Notes under the pieces: model-generated
What the model saw: the letters and a program-made list of their open reading frames with translations, nothing else
The model's database searches: none
Told to the model about the DNA's origin: nothing
Assembly: GCA_001970955.1 (NCBI GenBank)
Contig: MPUH01000209.1
Coordinates: 17,426 to 81,425, forward strand
Direction of reading: 5' to 3'
Origin: Stentor coeruleus
Taxonomy: Eukaryota; Ciliophora; Heterotrichea; Heterotrichida; Stentoridae
Length of the DNA: 64,000 nt
Shown here: one piece after another, positions 1 through 11,900 of the stretch
How the letters are laid out: each line of letters begins with the position of its first letter
Position numbering within the stretch: the first letter of the stretch is position 1
Position numbers and translations under genes: made by a program

Positions 1-813
1 TTGCCTCATCCTTTCTTTATCTTCCATTTGTTGTCTAAGAACATTATTCGTATTTCTTATATTCATTTGCCTTAAATTCCTTTCATATTCTTCTTTTTGA
101 GCAAGTAAAGCATTTTGTTCAGCAACACTTTTTTCAATCCATTGAGCTCTTTCTAGATCTTTTGTATCACGAGACATGTATTGATTTAATCGATCAGCAT
201 TTGATGATTGATGTTCTGAAAGCTTTTGATAATAATTACGATAATTTTGTTCACGTTGTTCTTCACGAGCTTTACGTTGACGCATAAGTTCAAGGTCGTA
301 AAGTTTTTCTTGTTGTTCTGCGGATTTTTTCATGTTTTCTTGTTCTCTTTTGAAGTTGAGGACTTGTTGTTGTTCCATTGTCCATCTTTCCCTTGCTTCT
401 TTTTTCCTACGTTCTTCAGCTTCGAGTTCGAATTTAACTCTTGCGAGATGTTCTTGTTCTTCACGATATTTACGGTCTCGCTCTTCTTGTTCTCTTTGTC
501 TTATAAGACTTTGATGAGATATGTAATCATCAGCCATTTGTTTTTTTAGTTGGACTTCTTGGTTTTTCTTCATTTCCTCTTGTTGTTTAAAGTAATTAAC
601 TCTTTGGGAAACTTCTTGGGCTTCAACTTGCTTATATGAAAGCTCATCTTTTTTCTGAATATCTCGTAACTGCTGTTGGAATAAGAGATCCTTTCGATAG
701 CCGTCCTTTTCTACGACACGGTTTTGACGTTCTTCATATTCCCTTTGTTTGTTTAGATCTGATTGCTTTTGGATAATCATCCCCCATTCGTCTACTGGTC
801 TTCGATAAGCCAT
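1..813 (-). CDS. Coiled-coil protein, partial (C-terminus beyond left edge)
   Basis: The frame is open from an ATG at 813 (complement) to base 1, 271 codons without a stop, so the gene continues outside the window. The protein is almost entirely Glu/Gln/Arg/Lys-rich helix with no globular motif, signal peptide or membrane segment, typical of long cytoskeletal or basal-body/axonemal coiled coils. The start is supported by an AT-rich leader containing TAATAATA just before the ATG and by the first residues (MAYRRPVDEWGM) being the only non-helical stretch. No family could be assigned. The opposite strand carries only shadow frames. Confidence 0.8.
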   Translation of the reverse strand, partial: MAYRRPVDEWGMIIQKQSDLNKQREYEERQNRVVEKDGYRKDLLFQQQLRDIQKKDELSYKQVEAQEVSQRVNYFKQQEEMKKNQEVQLKKQMADDYISHQSLIRQREQEERDRKYREEQEHLARVKFELEAEERRKKEARERWTMEQQQVLNFKREQENMKKSAEQQEKLYDLELMRQRKAREEQREQNYRNYYQKLSEHQSSNADRLNQYMSRDTKDLERAQWIEKSVAEQNALLAQKEEYERNLRQMNIRNTNNVLRQQMEDKERMRQ

Positions 814-1608
814 TTATTATTAGGTTTTTTGATTAGATTTTGGTTTAGTTTATGTTTAATCAGCTAATAAGGTAGTAAGTAAAGTGAAATATGATATTTT
901 TTTATTATAACGGAAGGGGTTTTATATGAATAAATAAGGTGGATGATTTGAAGAGAAAAAATTATCAAAGAGAATAGGATATATTTTAATATTGATAGAA
1001 ATATATAAATAGAATTTATATTAGGTTTAGTTTAGAAGATTTTTAGTGTATGGGTATTACTTTTAAGAGTAGATATGTTGTGGGGGTTACTTGAAGGAAT
1101 GTTTGGTTTTTGTTGTAAAATAATTTTATTGTGTACTGAATTATTTTAGTTTTTAGTTAGTTTTTTATATGGTATTTTTGATAATTTTTATCAGAGTTGT
1201 GCAAATGACATTTTATAATTAGATTATTTTTATGCTAATGCTTATTTCAGTCGTATTATTTAATGTGTGATATACAGGGATTATTTTCAATCAAGCAATT
1301 AGTATTAGTTAGGAATTATCGCTTGACTATTGCTCTTGTTATTCAATCAAGTAATAAAACTTTATTTATTTTTTACAACAGTACTTCTTTACAATAAAAA
1401 ATAATCCATCTCAGTATTTATTTCACCCAACAAAAAAACCCATTTTATATACACAAAAATCCATTATCATCCTTAAAAATCCTTCTATCTAAATTCCCAT
1501 AAACCAGTTCACATTTTTTCAACCCATTCTCACACAACCACGCATCTATCAACCAAACCTATTTCCTTAAAAATCTCACCACAAAAAAATCATCTTTATA
1601 TCTTATTA
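814..1608. other. Intergenic spacer, G/T-rich then A/C-rich
   Basis: No gene seen. About 814-1150 is T- and G-rich with very few C. About 1380-1600 is A- and C-rich with almost no G. The switch lies near 1200-1350. It separates the start of the left minus-strand gene from the end of the next minus-strand gene. Confidence 0.6.
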
Positions 1609-3552
1609 CTATACTTGAACTTCTCTTATTGGAAAAGAGTCGCCTAAATCCTTATTCCTCTTCACCAGCCTCCTAATCTCATAATTCTGATCCTGTATAA
1701 CTTTCTCAAAATACCCAACCGTATTCAAATGTTCCTCCTTCCATTTTTCACTAACTTTTTCCTGTGCTTTAAACAACTCAAAAGCTTTTTCCTCACTTTC
1801 TCTTTGCCTATCCCTAGCATCTTGCATTTGTTTTTCTAAAACATTAATTTTATTCCCATATGCTTCTTTAGTATCTTCAACTTTAAAATACATTTCTTCT
1901 CTTAAAATATTCAACTCATTAATCAAATTATCACGTTCACGAGCCATATCATCATTTTGACTTTCTAATCTTTTAAACTCATCTTTTATACGTTTCAATG
2001 AAGCTTTTAAACTATCATTTTCTCTTATCATTGATGAAAACTGAGACTCTAAATTTTTTTTCATCCTTTCCCATTCAGTTCTTTCATAGACTAATGATGA
2101 TGTTTGGGTTTCAAGTATACGTTTTTCGCTTAGCCTAGTTTCTTCTAATTCTCGCATATGTTTTTCATAATCTTTAAGTCTGGATTCCATACGTTTTTTT
2201 TCATCTTCAAGAATTTCTTCTGATTTATTAAGATCTTTAGTTAATGTTGAAATTTCTCGTGCTGCTCTTTCATAATTTATTTGAGCTGTATGGAGCTTGT
2301 TTTGAGTTTCAGTTATTTCTTCATCTCGACGAGCTAGGATTCCTTTGTGTTTGTTTTTTATAGAGTCTAATAAGTTTTCATATTTGTTTTTTTGGTCGTG
2401 CAATTCGGTTTTTATGGAGTCTTGGAGTTTTTCAATGGTTTTGAGATATTGCTGTTCTTTTAGGGAGATACGGTCACGTTCTAGCATTGCTTCTTCAACT
2501 TTTTGTTTGCTTTCTCGGACTAGGTTGCTAACGGATTCTTCTTTTTGTTGGTAGTTAGCGATTTTTTGTTCGTAGTCTTCCATTATTTTTAACATTGTAT
2601 CACATTCTGTTCTTATGCTTTCGAATTCACGCTTGTAGTGGAATGCTTGTTCTTTAGCTTCTTCTAATTCTCGTTCTTGTATCATGCTTTTGTTTACTAT
2701 TTCTTTTTCTCTTATTGATATATTATGTGCATCTTGGACTAGGATTTCGATTTCTTCAGTTTTTTTCGACTCCATTTCTTCATAAGCTTTTTTGAAAAAC
2801 TGCGACTGTTGCTGTAATATTTTGATTTCATTTTGCTGTTTTGTGATTTCTGTTATTTGTTGTTCCCTTTCTCTTTCTAGCACTGCTAATCTTTCGCTTG
2901 TTTTTTTCAGTTTGTCTTCAGCGATTTCTTTTAACGCCCTGATTTCTTCATCTGCAATTTGAAGGTTCCTATAATCTGTATTCAAAGCTTTACTTTGAGC
3001 CATACATTGTTCAGCTATATCATCTCTATCTCTAGCAACAACTTCTAATTGTTCACATCTACGTTTATAAGTATCTAATTGTTCTAATAAAATTGTATTC
3101 TCAGTAGACAAAAGGTCTAATCTTTCTTGTAGTTCATTTTTTTCTTCAAGGTGAAACCCAACACCCATATACCCACCATCTAAAGATTTTTTTTCTCTTT
3201 CAAGCATTTCTCGCCATTTTCGATCCATTTCATCTCGCAATGCTGTGTTTTCAGCCGTTAATTTTTTCGCAGCTTCAACTAATTCTTCTGAGTTTTGCCT
3301 CGCTCGATCAAGATTGGTCTCTAACTCATGAATCCTGTTATCATAAGCTAAAAGTAAAGGGGACATAAACACTGCATTTGCCGCCCATGGAGGAATGAGC
3401 TCATCAATAGGAAGTTCACTAAGTTTAAAACCATCCCTAGAAGAACCAAGTTGTAGCCTTCTAATCTCTCTATTAAGTCTCTGGTTTAAGTCTTTCAGGT
3501 CTTCATTTTCTCTCTTTAAACTCAAAAAATGTTCTTTCGTAAACTCTTCCAT
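1609..3552 (-). CDS. Long coiled-coil protein, 647 aa
   Basis: A single intact ORF ending in TAG. Residues 1-36 and about 73-640 are heptad-rich coiled coil (Glu, Lys, Gln, Arg, Leu). A short non-helical insert at about 37-72 contains a proline/tryptophan stretch (IPPWAANAVF) that may be the only folded contact surface. There are no transmembrane segments and no catalytic motif. Length and composition fit a structural protein of the cortex, basal body or axoneme, but no orthologue was recognised. It lies downstream of the peptidase gene on the same strand, with 41 bases between them. Confidence 0.8.
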   Translation of the reverse strand: MEEFTKEHFLSLKRENEDLKDLNQRLNREIRRLQLGSSRDGFKLSELPIDELIPPWAANAVFMSPLLLAYDNRIHELETNLDRARQNSEELVEAAKKLTAENTALRDEMDRKWREMLEREKKSLDGGYMGVGFHLEEKNELQERLDLLSTENTILLEQLDTYKRRCEQLEVVARDRDDIAEQCMAQSKALNTDYRNLQIADEEIRALKEIAEDKLKKTSERLAVLEREREQQITEITKQQNEIKILQQQSQFFKKAYEEMESKKTEEIEILVQDAHNISIREKEIVNKSMIQERELEEAKEQAFHYKREFESIRTECDTMLKIMEDYEQKIANYQQKEESVSNLVRESKQKVEEAMLERDRISLKEQQYLKTIEKLQDSIKTELHDQKNKYENLLDSIKNKHKGILARRDEEITETQNKLHTAQINYERAAREISTLTKDLNKSEEILEDEKKRMESRLKDYEKHMRELEETRLSEKRILETQTSSLVYERTEWERMKKNLESQFSSMIRENDSLKASLKRIKDEFKRLESQNDDMARERDNLINELNILREEMYFKVEDTKEAYGNKINVLEKQMQDARDRQRESEEKAFELFKAQEKVSEKWKEEHLNTVGYFEKVIQDQNYEIRRLVKRNKDLGDSFPIREVQV

Positions 3553-3593
3553 TTATTTTTATTTTCAAATTCTAAGGTTTTATATATTATGCA

Positions 3594-4643
3594 TTATTCA
3601 CAACTATTCATAATCCAATTCGCTACACTTTGAGCTTCATCCCATCTAGCTTCCATAGATTTAGAGTTCAACAACGTAATGACAATATACATTTTCCCTC
3701 TAACTGCTGTAGCCAAACATGGTCCTGCATTATCAGTAACTCCTGTTTTAATCCCTTCAAACCCTTTAACCAACAATTTATTAGTATTTTCCCATGTGAC
3801 CTTATTCGTTAATCCATTTACATTAGTAATCTCAGCATTATGAACTTTAGTAGATACAATCCTTCTGAAAATTGGGTCTTTTAAAGATATACAGCTTAGT
3901 TTACATACATCTCTTGCACAACTTACGTTTTTTTTAAACACTAAACCATGTGGATTAGCATAATATGTTGTATAAAGATTCATAATTCTAGCGTATTTGT
4001 TCATTTCACATATAAATTGTTTTAATGGTTTTGATGTCAATGGGTTCAAAGCTGCGCCGAAATGTTCAGCTAAAGCCCAGGCAGCATCATTTCCTGAAGG
4101 TAGCATCAAACCATATAATAAATCTAAAACTCCAATACTTTGTCCTTCTTTTAAATCAGCGGATGTTCCAGTTTGTTTAGAAGCCTTAGCTGAAATCCGC
4201 ACTTTGTCTTCTAAGCTGCAAAGGCCTCGTTCGATTATTTTTATACATACCCAACAGGTCATAATTTTCGTTAAACTTGCGATTTCTTTTACTTCAATAT
4301 CTTTAAAGCCGTGGAGTACTCGACCTGTATTACCCTCAACAACACACCAATTAGAAGCGGATATTATTGGAATGGATGAGTTGATGAGGAATTTACGAGT
4401 TTCTGAAGGTGAACGTGAGGTTTTAGGCACTGAAGTTTTTAGAGAACGGATTGAGTTTGACCTTGAATATGTTGGATGAGGATTTAAAGGCTTTTTATTA
4501 GCAATCAAAGACTCGATCAGTTGAGTTGATGGCAGAGGTGGTCTGCGAGATTTTAACATCATCTTAGGAGTTTCCATCACAATTCTATTTTTGTGATTAT
4601 TTTCATCGAAAAGATCTCGCATGATAATTTTAATCAATGCCAT
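3594..4643 (-). CDS. D-alanyl-D-alanine carboxypeptidase-like serine peptidase (S11 / penicillin-binding-protein fold)
   Basis: The 349-residue protein carries all three catalytic signatures of low-molecular-weight penicillin-binding proteins in the right order and spacing: SLTK (Ser123 nucleophile, Lys126), SGN (183-185) and KTG (299-301). In bacteria these enzymes trim the terminal D-Ala of peptidoglycan stem peptides. A ciliate makes no peptidoglycan, so here the substrate could be bacterial wall material taken up as food, or another peptide or ester; that is inference. The first ~95 residues are a basic, Ser/Pro-rich extension without an evident signal peptide, unusual for a family that is normally exported. 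A second ATG at codon 8 could be the true start. Stop is TAA. Codon use and AT content resemble the neighbours, so if it was transferred from bacteria it is ameliorated. Confidence 0.85.
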   Translation of the reverse strand: MALIKIIMRDLFDENNHKNRIVMETPKMMLKSRRPPLPSTQLIESLIANKKPLNPHPTYSRSNSIRSLKTSVPKTSRSPSETRKFLINSSIPIISASNWCVVEGNTGRVLHGFKDIEVKEIASLTKIMTCWVCIKIIERGLCSLEDKVRISAKASKQTGTSADLKEGQSIGVLDLLYGLMLPSGNDAAWALAEHFGAALNPLTSKPLKQFICEMNKYARIMNLYTTYYANPHGLVFKKNVSCARDVCKLSCISLKDPIFRRIVSTKVHNAEITNVNGLTNKVTWENTNKLLVKGFEGIKTGVTDNAGPCLATAVRGKMYIVITLLNSKSMEARWDEAQSVANWIMNSCE

Positions 4644-5055
4644 ATAATTATCACTGATAACATTTTCACTTTTTTTTTCAGATTTTATAGTCTAATTATC
4701 TAATCTTCCAAATAAACATTTTCTTTATTATTTTTCACATAAAATTCTATGAACTTATAACCCAAAACCAAATCATAAGTTNAAAACCAAATCATAAGTT
4801 TTAATATTTTCTATATACCCTCATAACTTATTCAATAAAATCTCCAAACGCAAAAAAAAAAAATTACTTTATAACCTATCATATAATAAAACCTACTCAT
4901 TTTACAGATAAAAAAATACTCAATATGTAATTATTAATCATATAAACATCACAATATTTTTTTCATTTAACATCTCCTTAATTTCTACATAATTTCAAAA
5001 ATTACCTTTAAAACTATACTATCTTAAGTCTAAATACTAAAATTATTAAAGATAA
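4644..5055. other. Intergenic spacer between divergent genes
   Basis: This is AT-rich and mostly A/C on the + strand, carrying one N-joined duplication. It must hold both promoters of the divergent peptidase and 5056 genes. No defined element was seen apart from AT-rich leaders. Confidence 0.5.
4764..4800. repeat. 18-nt direct duplication around N at 4782
   Basis: The 18 bases before the N (4764-4781) are repeated exactly after it (4783-4800). This is best read as two contig ends joined without merging their overlap, inside the spacer upstream of the 5056 gene. No gene is affected. Confidence 0.85.
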
Positions 5056-6816
5056 ATGTACAGAATCAGAGACAAACCTTCCAGTGCCAAGCCAGGTCGT
5101 TCCCCTGCAATAAGGAAACTACAAGAAGAAAATGAATGGGATGATAACATCAAAGCTCAAAATATTTCAGAATACAATTCAAAAATTGATAAACACTGTG
5201 CTAGATTTTTTCATATGCGAAAACTTTATAAACGGCACCGAGTAAAACAGCTCTGTTCCGTCCGTTCACACAACTCTTCAAACAAAGAATCCCGGAGCAC
5301 ATCAGCCCATCGTAAAGATATCACAACTGACCAGATCGAAATCCTCAAAGAAGAACTCGATTTAACTTGGAAAAATTTCAAAATCCCAGAACAGCACAAA
5401 AAAATCTTCAACCAATCCTTAGAATCCATCCCCAAAATCCAAGCTGCTTCCAAAATTGCCCGTGAAATCGACAACATTGAAAAAGGTAATGCAAACATCA
5501 CAGCAGTTATTTCCGCTGTGAATAAAAGAGAGTCACTTCTTCAAGAAATCCAAAAAAAGTTCCAAGAAAAACTAGTGAAACCTGAAATTTTCAGTCATAT
5601 AAAACTCTTACAAAATCTTAGAGACTTAACACTTCGAGCTATAGAATTCATCGAACTTTGGAGATCAGAATATTCTTTAACTGAACAGTTTCAATGGATA
5701 AACTGTATTTATTATGAAAAGCTTAAAACTGATTCAGACTTTTTATGTGAAACAAGTCTTGGGAAATTTTTTAATTTTTGCCTTTCTGACCCTTTACTCA
5801 CAGGACCAACTGAGCCGAAAACTATTAATAAACGTGAATTTTCTATACCATTTTCATATCGTCAAGGGCAAAGGATCCGAAAAGCTTTTGATATTTTATC
5901 TTTCAACCCAGGACAACCATTGAAAATCCGTAGTTCTATACAGTTAAGTGAAATCCAATGTACAGCTTCAGAAGTCACACATACTGAAGTATCTCAGATT
6001 TTCCCAACAGAATTACAAATATCAGAACTTGAATATAAAAAAGAAATAAATGAAATCTGTAAAATGATATTAGAAAATATGATACATGAAGAAATTAATA
6101 CAAAATTATACCTTTATGTAACACAAAGTTTTAAAGAAATTATTGCAGCAAGTTTAACTTTATATTCAAGTTCTATATTAGATAGAGTTATAACTGAAAT
6201 ATTAAGTGAATTAATACCTGTTATAGCTAAAGAATCACATACTGAAGTTACTGATTCAGAATATATAGATATAAGGAATTTGATAATAAATGAAGTTATG
6301 GAAGAACAAATACAAACAATATCAGGGACTCAGACAAATAATATTTTAAGTTTTCATGTTACAGAAGAGGTTATTGGGTGTTTAGAATTGTTTCAAATAA
6401 CTTTACAGACTATACAAGAAGAAATGAAAGAAAATCAGAGTATTGTTTATATTGTTGCTGATGAAGTTATTGAAGAATTTTTATTAGAAGATTGGGCTGA
6501 AGATATTGCTGAGCTTGAGTTAGTCCAAGCGAAAATGGAGAATGTGTGGAAAGACTTGCCGGGGCATATACAGAAAGAGATTTATCATCATCAGAAACAG
6601 AATATTATATTGAGGTTATGTGAAATGATATATTTTGGTATATTAAATGAATTTGTTGGGAAAATTTGGTTAGAAGGGTTGGTTGCTTCGGGGGTAAAAG
6701 AGGAGAGGAATGAAGATAAAATGCTTGATGAAGAGATTTTTCTGCTCAAAGACCCGAATTATCAGGTTGAAGATCTTAGAAAAGGGACACTTTTTAGAAC
6801 AGGGAGGAAAAAGTAA
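5056..6816 (+). CDS. Hypothetical helical protein, 586 aa
   Basis: Intact ORF ending in TAA. The N-terminal ~90 residues are basic (many Arg/Lys/His/Ser) and include WDDNIKAQNISEYNSKIDKH. Residues ~90-250 are charged helix. From ~320 to 560 the protein consists of repeated amphipathic helices with an Ile/Glu-rich pattern (EINEICKMILENMIHEEI, ITEILSELIPVIAKES, IIAASLTLYSSSILDRVI), suggesting a helical-repeat or dimerising fold. No signal peptide, membrane span or catalytic motif was recognised. The gene is divergent from the peptidase gene and isolated from the next gene by 1.6 kb. Confidence 0.75.
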   Translation: MYRIRDKPSSAKPGRSPAIRKLQEENEWDDNIKAQNISEYNSKIDKHCARFFHMRKLYKRHRVKQLCSVRSHNSSNKESRSTSAHRKDITTDQIEILKEELDLTWKNFKIPEQHKKIFNQSLESIPKIQAASKIAREIDNIEKGNANITAVISAVNKRESLLQEIQKKFQEKLVKPEIFSHIKLLQNLRDLTLRAIEFIELWRSEYSLTEQFQWINCIYYEKLKTDSDFLCETSLGKFFNFCLSDPLLTGPTEPKTINKREFSIPFSYRQGQRIRKAFDILSFNPGQPLKIRSSIQLSEIQCTASEVTHTEVSQIFPTELQISELEYKKEINEICKMILENMIHEEINTKLYLYVTQSFKEIIAASLTLYSSSILDRVITEILSELIPVIAKESHTEVTDSEYIDIRNLIINEVMEEQIQTISGTQTNNILSFHVTEEVIGCLELFQITLQTIQEEMKENQSIVYIVADEVIEEFLLEDWAEDIAELELVQAKMENVWKDLPGHIQKEIYHHQKQNIILRLCEMIYFGILNEFVGKIWLEGLVASGVKEERNEDKMLDEEIFLLKDPNYQVEDLRKGTLFRTGRKK

Positions 6817-8430
6817 GCTTATTATATATAGTAATTCTTTTAATATGGACTATATATATAATTTGTGTATTTAGGAATTTAGTTAAATATGATATTATTG
6901 ATAAGTAGAAAAGCTTTTGGGGATTTTAGGTTATGCTTATAGGAAAAAAATAGGAAAATTTGTTTAAATTGCTTTGGGGATAATTGAATATTGAATGTTT
7001 TTTTGATTAGATGTTTTGAGGGTGTTACAGGAATCCTATTAAAAAAATCCTTTTCAAAGAAAACATTATTAACAATACACGGATATTCTAATCCTGTAGT
7101 CAAAATATCAATTTACCATAATAAAAACTTTTTTCTTACTATTATTTTATATTTTCTCATACATATAATAATTTACCAAAAATCAGATTAATTACTAAAA
7201 CAGTTTTCTTCTAAAAACATTTTTTTATCATTTCTCTTTAAACATCATATAATTCACTTTCAAAACACAATCAAAACTATTATATATCGTTTTGATATAG
7301 TATTTTATAATATGCAAAGCAAATTTATATATAAAATACAAAAAAACAATATTAGTCAATTATATCATGAAAGGAAAATTTAAGATAATTTGATGTGTTT
7401 TTTTATATTAAGAGTACCTTCTTATTGATTTTCAAAGGTTAATTTATCTTTTAGTTAGTATTTTACTTATATTTTAAGCTATTTTTTTTTGATATTTTTC
7501 TGATGTCCTGTTTGAAACTAGTTTGAACATATAAGTAATATGTTATACTACTTTTATTGTACGGAAATGATAAATAAACCTGCTAAAGAATTTTTATGTA
7601 TCATTTAGACTATTTAATCATATATAAGATCCTTTATCATAATCTCTTTATGTAGTTTACCTTATTAGTATCAGTAAAAATGTATTTTTTTTTCCGTAAT
7701 ATAAGTAATTTATATGTATAATAACTCAGTTATAAATGATTATTTTAGGATTCTGTAGTTGGTTAGGATTAAATAATTCCTTTAATTCTTTGATTGAGAG
7801 AGCAGTTTTGTATTCTTATTAAAATCAAGAAGTTTATATTTTTGATGATTATTAAACTAATTAAAGTATTTTACAGCAAAGATTACAAGGGAAATAACTT
7901 ATAAGAATAGTATCTAGTGCTACTATGATATTTTCGCTATTATTTTTATAATAAATTTGCTGTATAACATCATATTTGTGATTTTACATAATATTCTTAC
8001 ACTTAGTTTTTTATTTATTACAGCCTGAAGTACTTTATATTCTTTCTCACCTTGACAAATTTCAATTATATAAAGTTAATATAAAGCCTGTATTGATTTT
8101 TAGATAATTTACTTAAAATATGACAGTTCGGCATAATAAAACATACATATATTATACTTCTATTACCTTATAAGATGTATTTTAAAATAAAAAAAATGTT
8201 TAATATGAACTGTATATAACAATATATTTAGTATTTTTAACTAATTAGCTAACTAGGAACATTCAATTAATATTATTTGGTTATTCAGAGAAATCACAAA
8301 CCCTACTTTCTTTGCCGAATATTTTAGAAAAAATTGTTCAAAGTTCTTCGAAATAAAGCTAAAATTCTAGAAAATATAAAAAACAAGAAAAAATCTGTGA
8401 AAATGATTATTATAATAGCCTATTAGAGAT
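6817..8430. other. Long AT-rich spacer, no gene seen
   Basis: Just right of the 5056 gene the + strand is G/T-rich (about 6870-7020), after which composition is mixed and very AT-rich. Short open stretches occur (6879-7103 complement, 6991-7191 and about 8220-8370) but none has a recognisable motif. No tRNA-like cloverleaf or repeat was found by eye. Confidence 0.5.
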
Positions 8431-8934
8431 TTAAGAAATTGAGTTATTATCTTCGAGTTTGAAAAGACTGTGTCCATCAATTATCCTAATTGCATCAGAA
8501 CCAGTAGGGTTAATCTGAGGCAAATGCGCGTCTTCAAAAGTCAAAGGTCCAGTTGGAATCGATATCTTTTCACAATCCTCGTTAGCAAAAAGCTTTGAAA
8601 GCAAGACCAAGTTAATCTTTGACAATTCTGGTGTACTTTTTTTTATTTCTAGATGTACTTTTTTATGATTTGAAAGTTGACTGCTTTGCCTGAATAGAAG
8701 CCCACAGCCGGCTTCTAGGCATTTATACGGTTTTTCCCCTGAGTGGGTGTAAAGGTGTTCCTTCAAACTTTGCTTGGTTGATAAGCTTTTGAAGCATGCT
8801 GGGCATTTGAAGTCACAATGTACAGTTGGCTTACTATTGCTGTGGTCTTTTAATACATGGTTATCAAGGCTAGCTTGATTTCTGAATGTTTTTTTGCATC
8901 CAGAAGCTTCACAATAGATCCGAAGGGTTTTCAT
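8431..8934 (-). CDS. C2H2 zinc-finger protein, three fingers, 167 aa
   Basis: Three classical zinc fingers occupy residues 8-94: C8-C13-H26-H31, C44-C47-H60-H64 and C72-C77-H90-H94. The linker between fingers two and three (HSGEKPYKC) matches the TGEKP-type linker of DNA-binding fingers. Fingers one and three have C-x4-C spacing and finger two C-x2-C, as in TFIIIA-like proteins. The last ~70 residues have no motif. The protein is probably a nuclear sequence-specific DNA-binding factor; the target is unknown. The stop is TAA, and the start has no in-frame upstream alternative. It is isolated between two long spacers. Confidence 0.9.
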   Translation of the reverse strand: MKTLRIYCEASGCKKTFRNQASLDNHVLKDHSNSKPTVHCDFKCPACFKSLSTKQSLKEHLYTHSGEKPYKCLEAGCGLLFRQSSQLSNHKKVHLEIKKSTPELSKINLVLLSKLFANEDCEKISIPTGPLTFEDAHLPQINPTGSDAIRIIDGHSLFKLEDNNSIS

Positions 8935-11900
8935 CTGGTGTTAATAAATTATGGCTATTACAGACATTAAATTTAATATAAATTTTCAAATATCTAATTT
9001 CTAGATTAAACTATTAGAAATCACAATTTATCCACCTTATCATGGAATTCTAGTGTAAAAAACTTAAAGCACAAGATATGCTTTGTTTTTTAGAACTTTA
9101 GACTGGTGAAGGGCAAAAACTGATGAAATATATCTAAAATAGACGAATTTTGGAAATAAAGAAAAACTGATTATGTTTGTTTGTGTCAAATAATTGCAGG
9201 TAGTGGAGTAAGATTGAAAAGTATTGAAACTCTATATGACTTTAATACAAATTGACTTTAATGGTAATGAGGATATTATAATCCTATATTTGCTAATAAC
9301 AAATATTTATTAAAGACAAAATTGGATTAAGAGAAAAGTGAGTTTCTGTATTGAAAAACAAGGTATTTTTTATACAATCTTTATCGTCTTTTTGTAAACT
9401 TGCTAATAAAATGTGATTTTTAATAGGAACATTTTTTCTTTGTATTTTGCAAAGGAGGATTTTTATGCATTTAGATGATGATTTAATAGTATCAGAAACT
9501 GTATTTGCATGATTTCTAAGATTCCAGGATATCATGGATAAGTTTGAAGTAGGAGATTTTATTTAATCATTAGTGTCAAAAGNAAGATTCCAGGATATCA
9601 TGGATAAGTTTGAAGTAGGAGATTTTATTTAATCATTAGTGTCAAAAGTACTAGCATTGATGTTGTATGAGCTTTGGTTATAGAAAAATGATCAACAACT
9701 TACTATTTTGAGTATGATTATGTTCTGAACTGATTCAGAACTTTCTAGATAAACATATATATCAAGTAAAATTAAACATTTTTCCCTAATTATTATACCT
9801 ATACTCTATTCATTCTAAATATTAATAACGAATAAAGATCTTTGTTTAGATTGTACTTTAAGGTTCCCTATAGCCATAGTCAATATTTCTTCCCTATAAA
9901 AAAAAAATTCGAGTTTAAAGTTGCATATATCCCTGTTTGGATATTCACAATCAACTAGACTTATACTATAATCAGAAGTCTTTTATTCATTTTCATCTTC
10001 GAATAGATGATTCTGGAATAGATTAGAAACTTTAGATAACATTTTCTTAAGACTATCCGATATAGCAAAGCTATTTAGTTAAGTATGGAATTTAAGGCGT
10101 ATCAAGATTTCTTTGATTACAATTAGCATGCCAATCAATATCGTAAAGATATAAACACATCTTCTACTTGTATAAACAAAAAATCGATAATATTCTTCTT
10201 CCTAAAAAAAAAAATCTAAATTTTTTTACCTCAATTCTTCAAGCGTTTTATCAAAACTTTACCAAATAAACCTGAAAATATTAGAAGTCCTTTATCTTTT
10301 ACCTAAAACTAATGATAATTTTATTCAAAACATTAGACATAACTTCGAAAATTCCATTCAAAATATCTTCGCACCTTAAAAATGACTTAAAATTAAGTAA
10401 GACTTTTAGTTATAACAAAATTTCTTTACAAACGAAGCTGGTTTTTACAATATTTTAATATAAAATATAATACAATTTGCTTTAAAATAACTGATAAGAA
10501 ACTTTCAATTTTTTTTTTTGATATAACGAGAACTATGCTTTTCTCTATACTTTAGGTAGAAATTGTTATGCTTTAAGGTTTCCTTTTAAATTAATTATAG
10601 CTAAGGGTTCTAAAATACCATATTATATATATTATTAAAAGTATAAATGCATAATTATTTACAACTATTTTATTATTTAACACTTTATTGAACTATGAAA
10701 GAGTTTAAATCATGTTTTGGTATACATAAAGATATAATGATAAAAAAGTGTTTACTTGAGGATTCAGTTTTAAATTATACTTTAGATTGTATTTGAATTA
10801 GATTTAGAATTGTGTTGATTTAATTAGAAAAATAACTTTGTTTAAAGAATTTTATATTAGGAAGGCTTTTAGGGTAAAATGAGGTTATTTTAAAGTGCTT
10901 AGGATGGGAAGGATGATTTTTTTTTATAGGATAATGAGAGATTTTATGTAAGAAGATGCATGGAAATTTAGATAGTTTTTGGATATGGAAAATAGAGAAA
11001 AAGAGTAGAGTTGATGGGCTTAGGATGGGAGATGTGAGGATTAAGGTTTTTTAGGATAAGATTTTGTAAGGTATATTAGAATTTTGATGAGATTTTATTG
11101 TAAGTGAAAAATTATATGCTATGCTTAGATTTTATTATACTTCATATTTTTTTTTTTACTTAAAAGCATATCTTTTATTTGAGGTTTTTTATGAATGTTT
11201 TTATAAGTACTTTATTACTGTATATTGTAATGATTAGATGAGATAAATTTTTTATGGATAAGATAATTGTATGGGAAAATAAATACTTATTACTAAGCTG
11301 GAAAATATATAAATTTTTTATGTATGGGTTTTTTGGGTAAATTAGAAGAAATTAGTGTGGTTAAAGGGTTTTATAAGCACAATTTTTATTTATTTCGGTC
11401 TTGTGGTATTCATTCTAAAATATATTCTTGTAGTTATGTATTGATCTATTAAAAAATTATGATTTTGTTGGAATTTATAGCTTTATTTTTAGTAATTCAA
11501 ATCATATCACAAATAATATTCCACATATGTATGCACATATATCATTAAAATCTTAATTTCTATTAAGAATTACTATATCATCATTGCTTCTAATATCAAT
11601 TTTTTCCTTAAAAATACTAATAAGTAAACAACACAAAAATTTCTACTAATAATATCTATAATATATTTTGGTATTTAACTTATAATCAATAATTCTTTTA
11701 CTTTTAATATTCTTTAAAATATTATCAATCCTATAATCTATTTTATTTCTTAATAACAAAAATAATCTATATTATAACACCAAAAATATACAATTATCTA
11801 ATACTATATCATATTTTAAACATGTAAAAATTTAAATTTTTTTGTAGAAACTTGAGAAATCGCCAGAAGAGTTTCTGAGATAATTTACAGCAAATAAGTT

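Noticed and set aside
9293-9535. 80-codon minus-strand frame in the gene-poor region
   Set aside because: No motif, low-complexity AT-driven residues, and it adjoins an assembly duplication. Not enough to call a gene.
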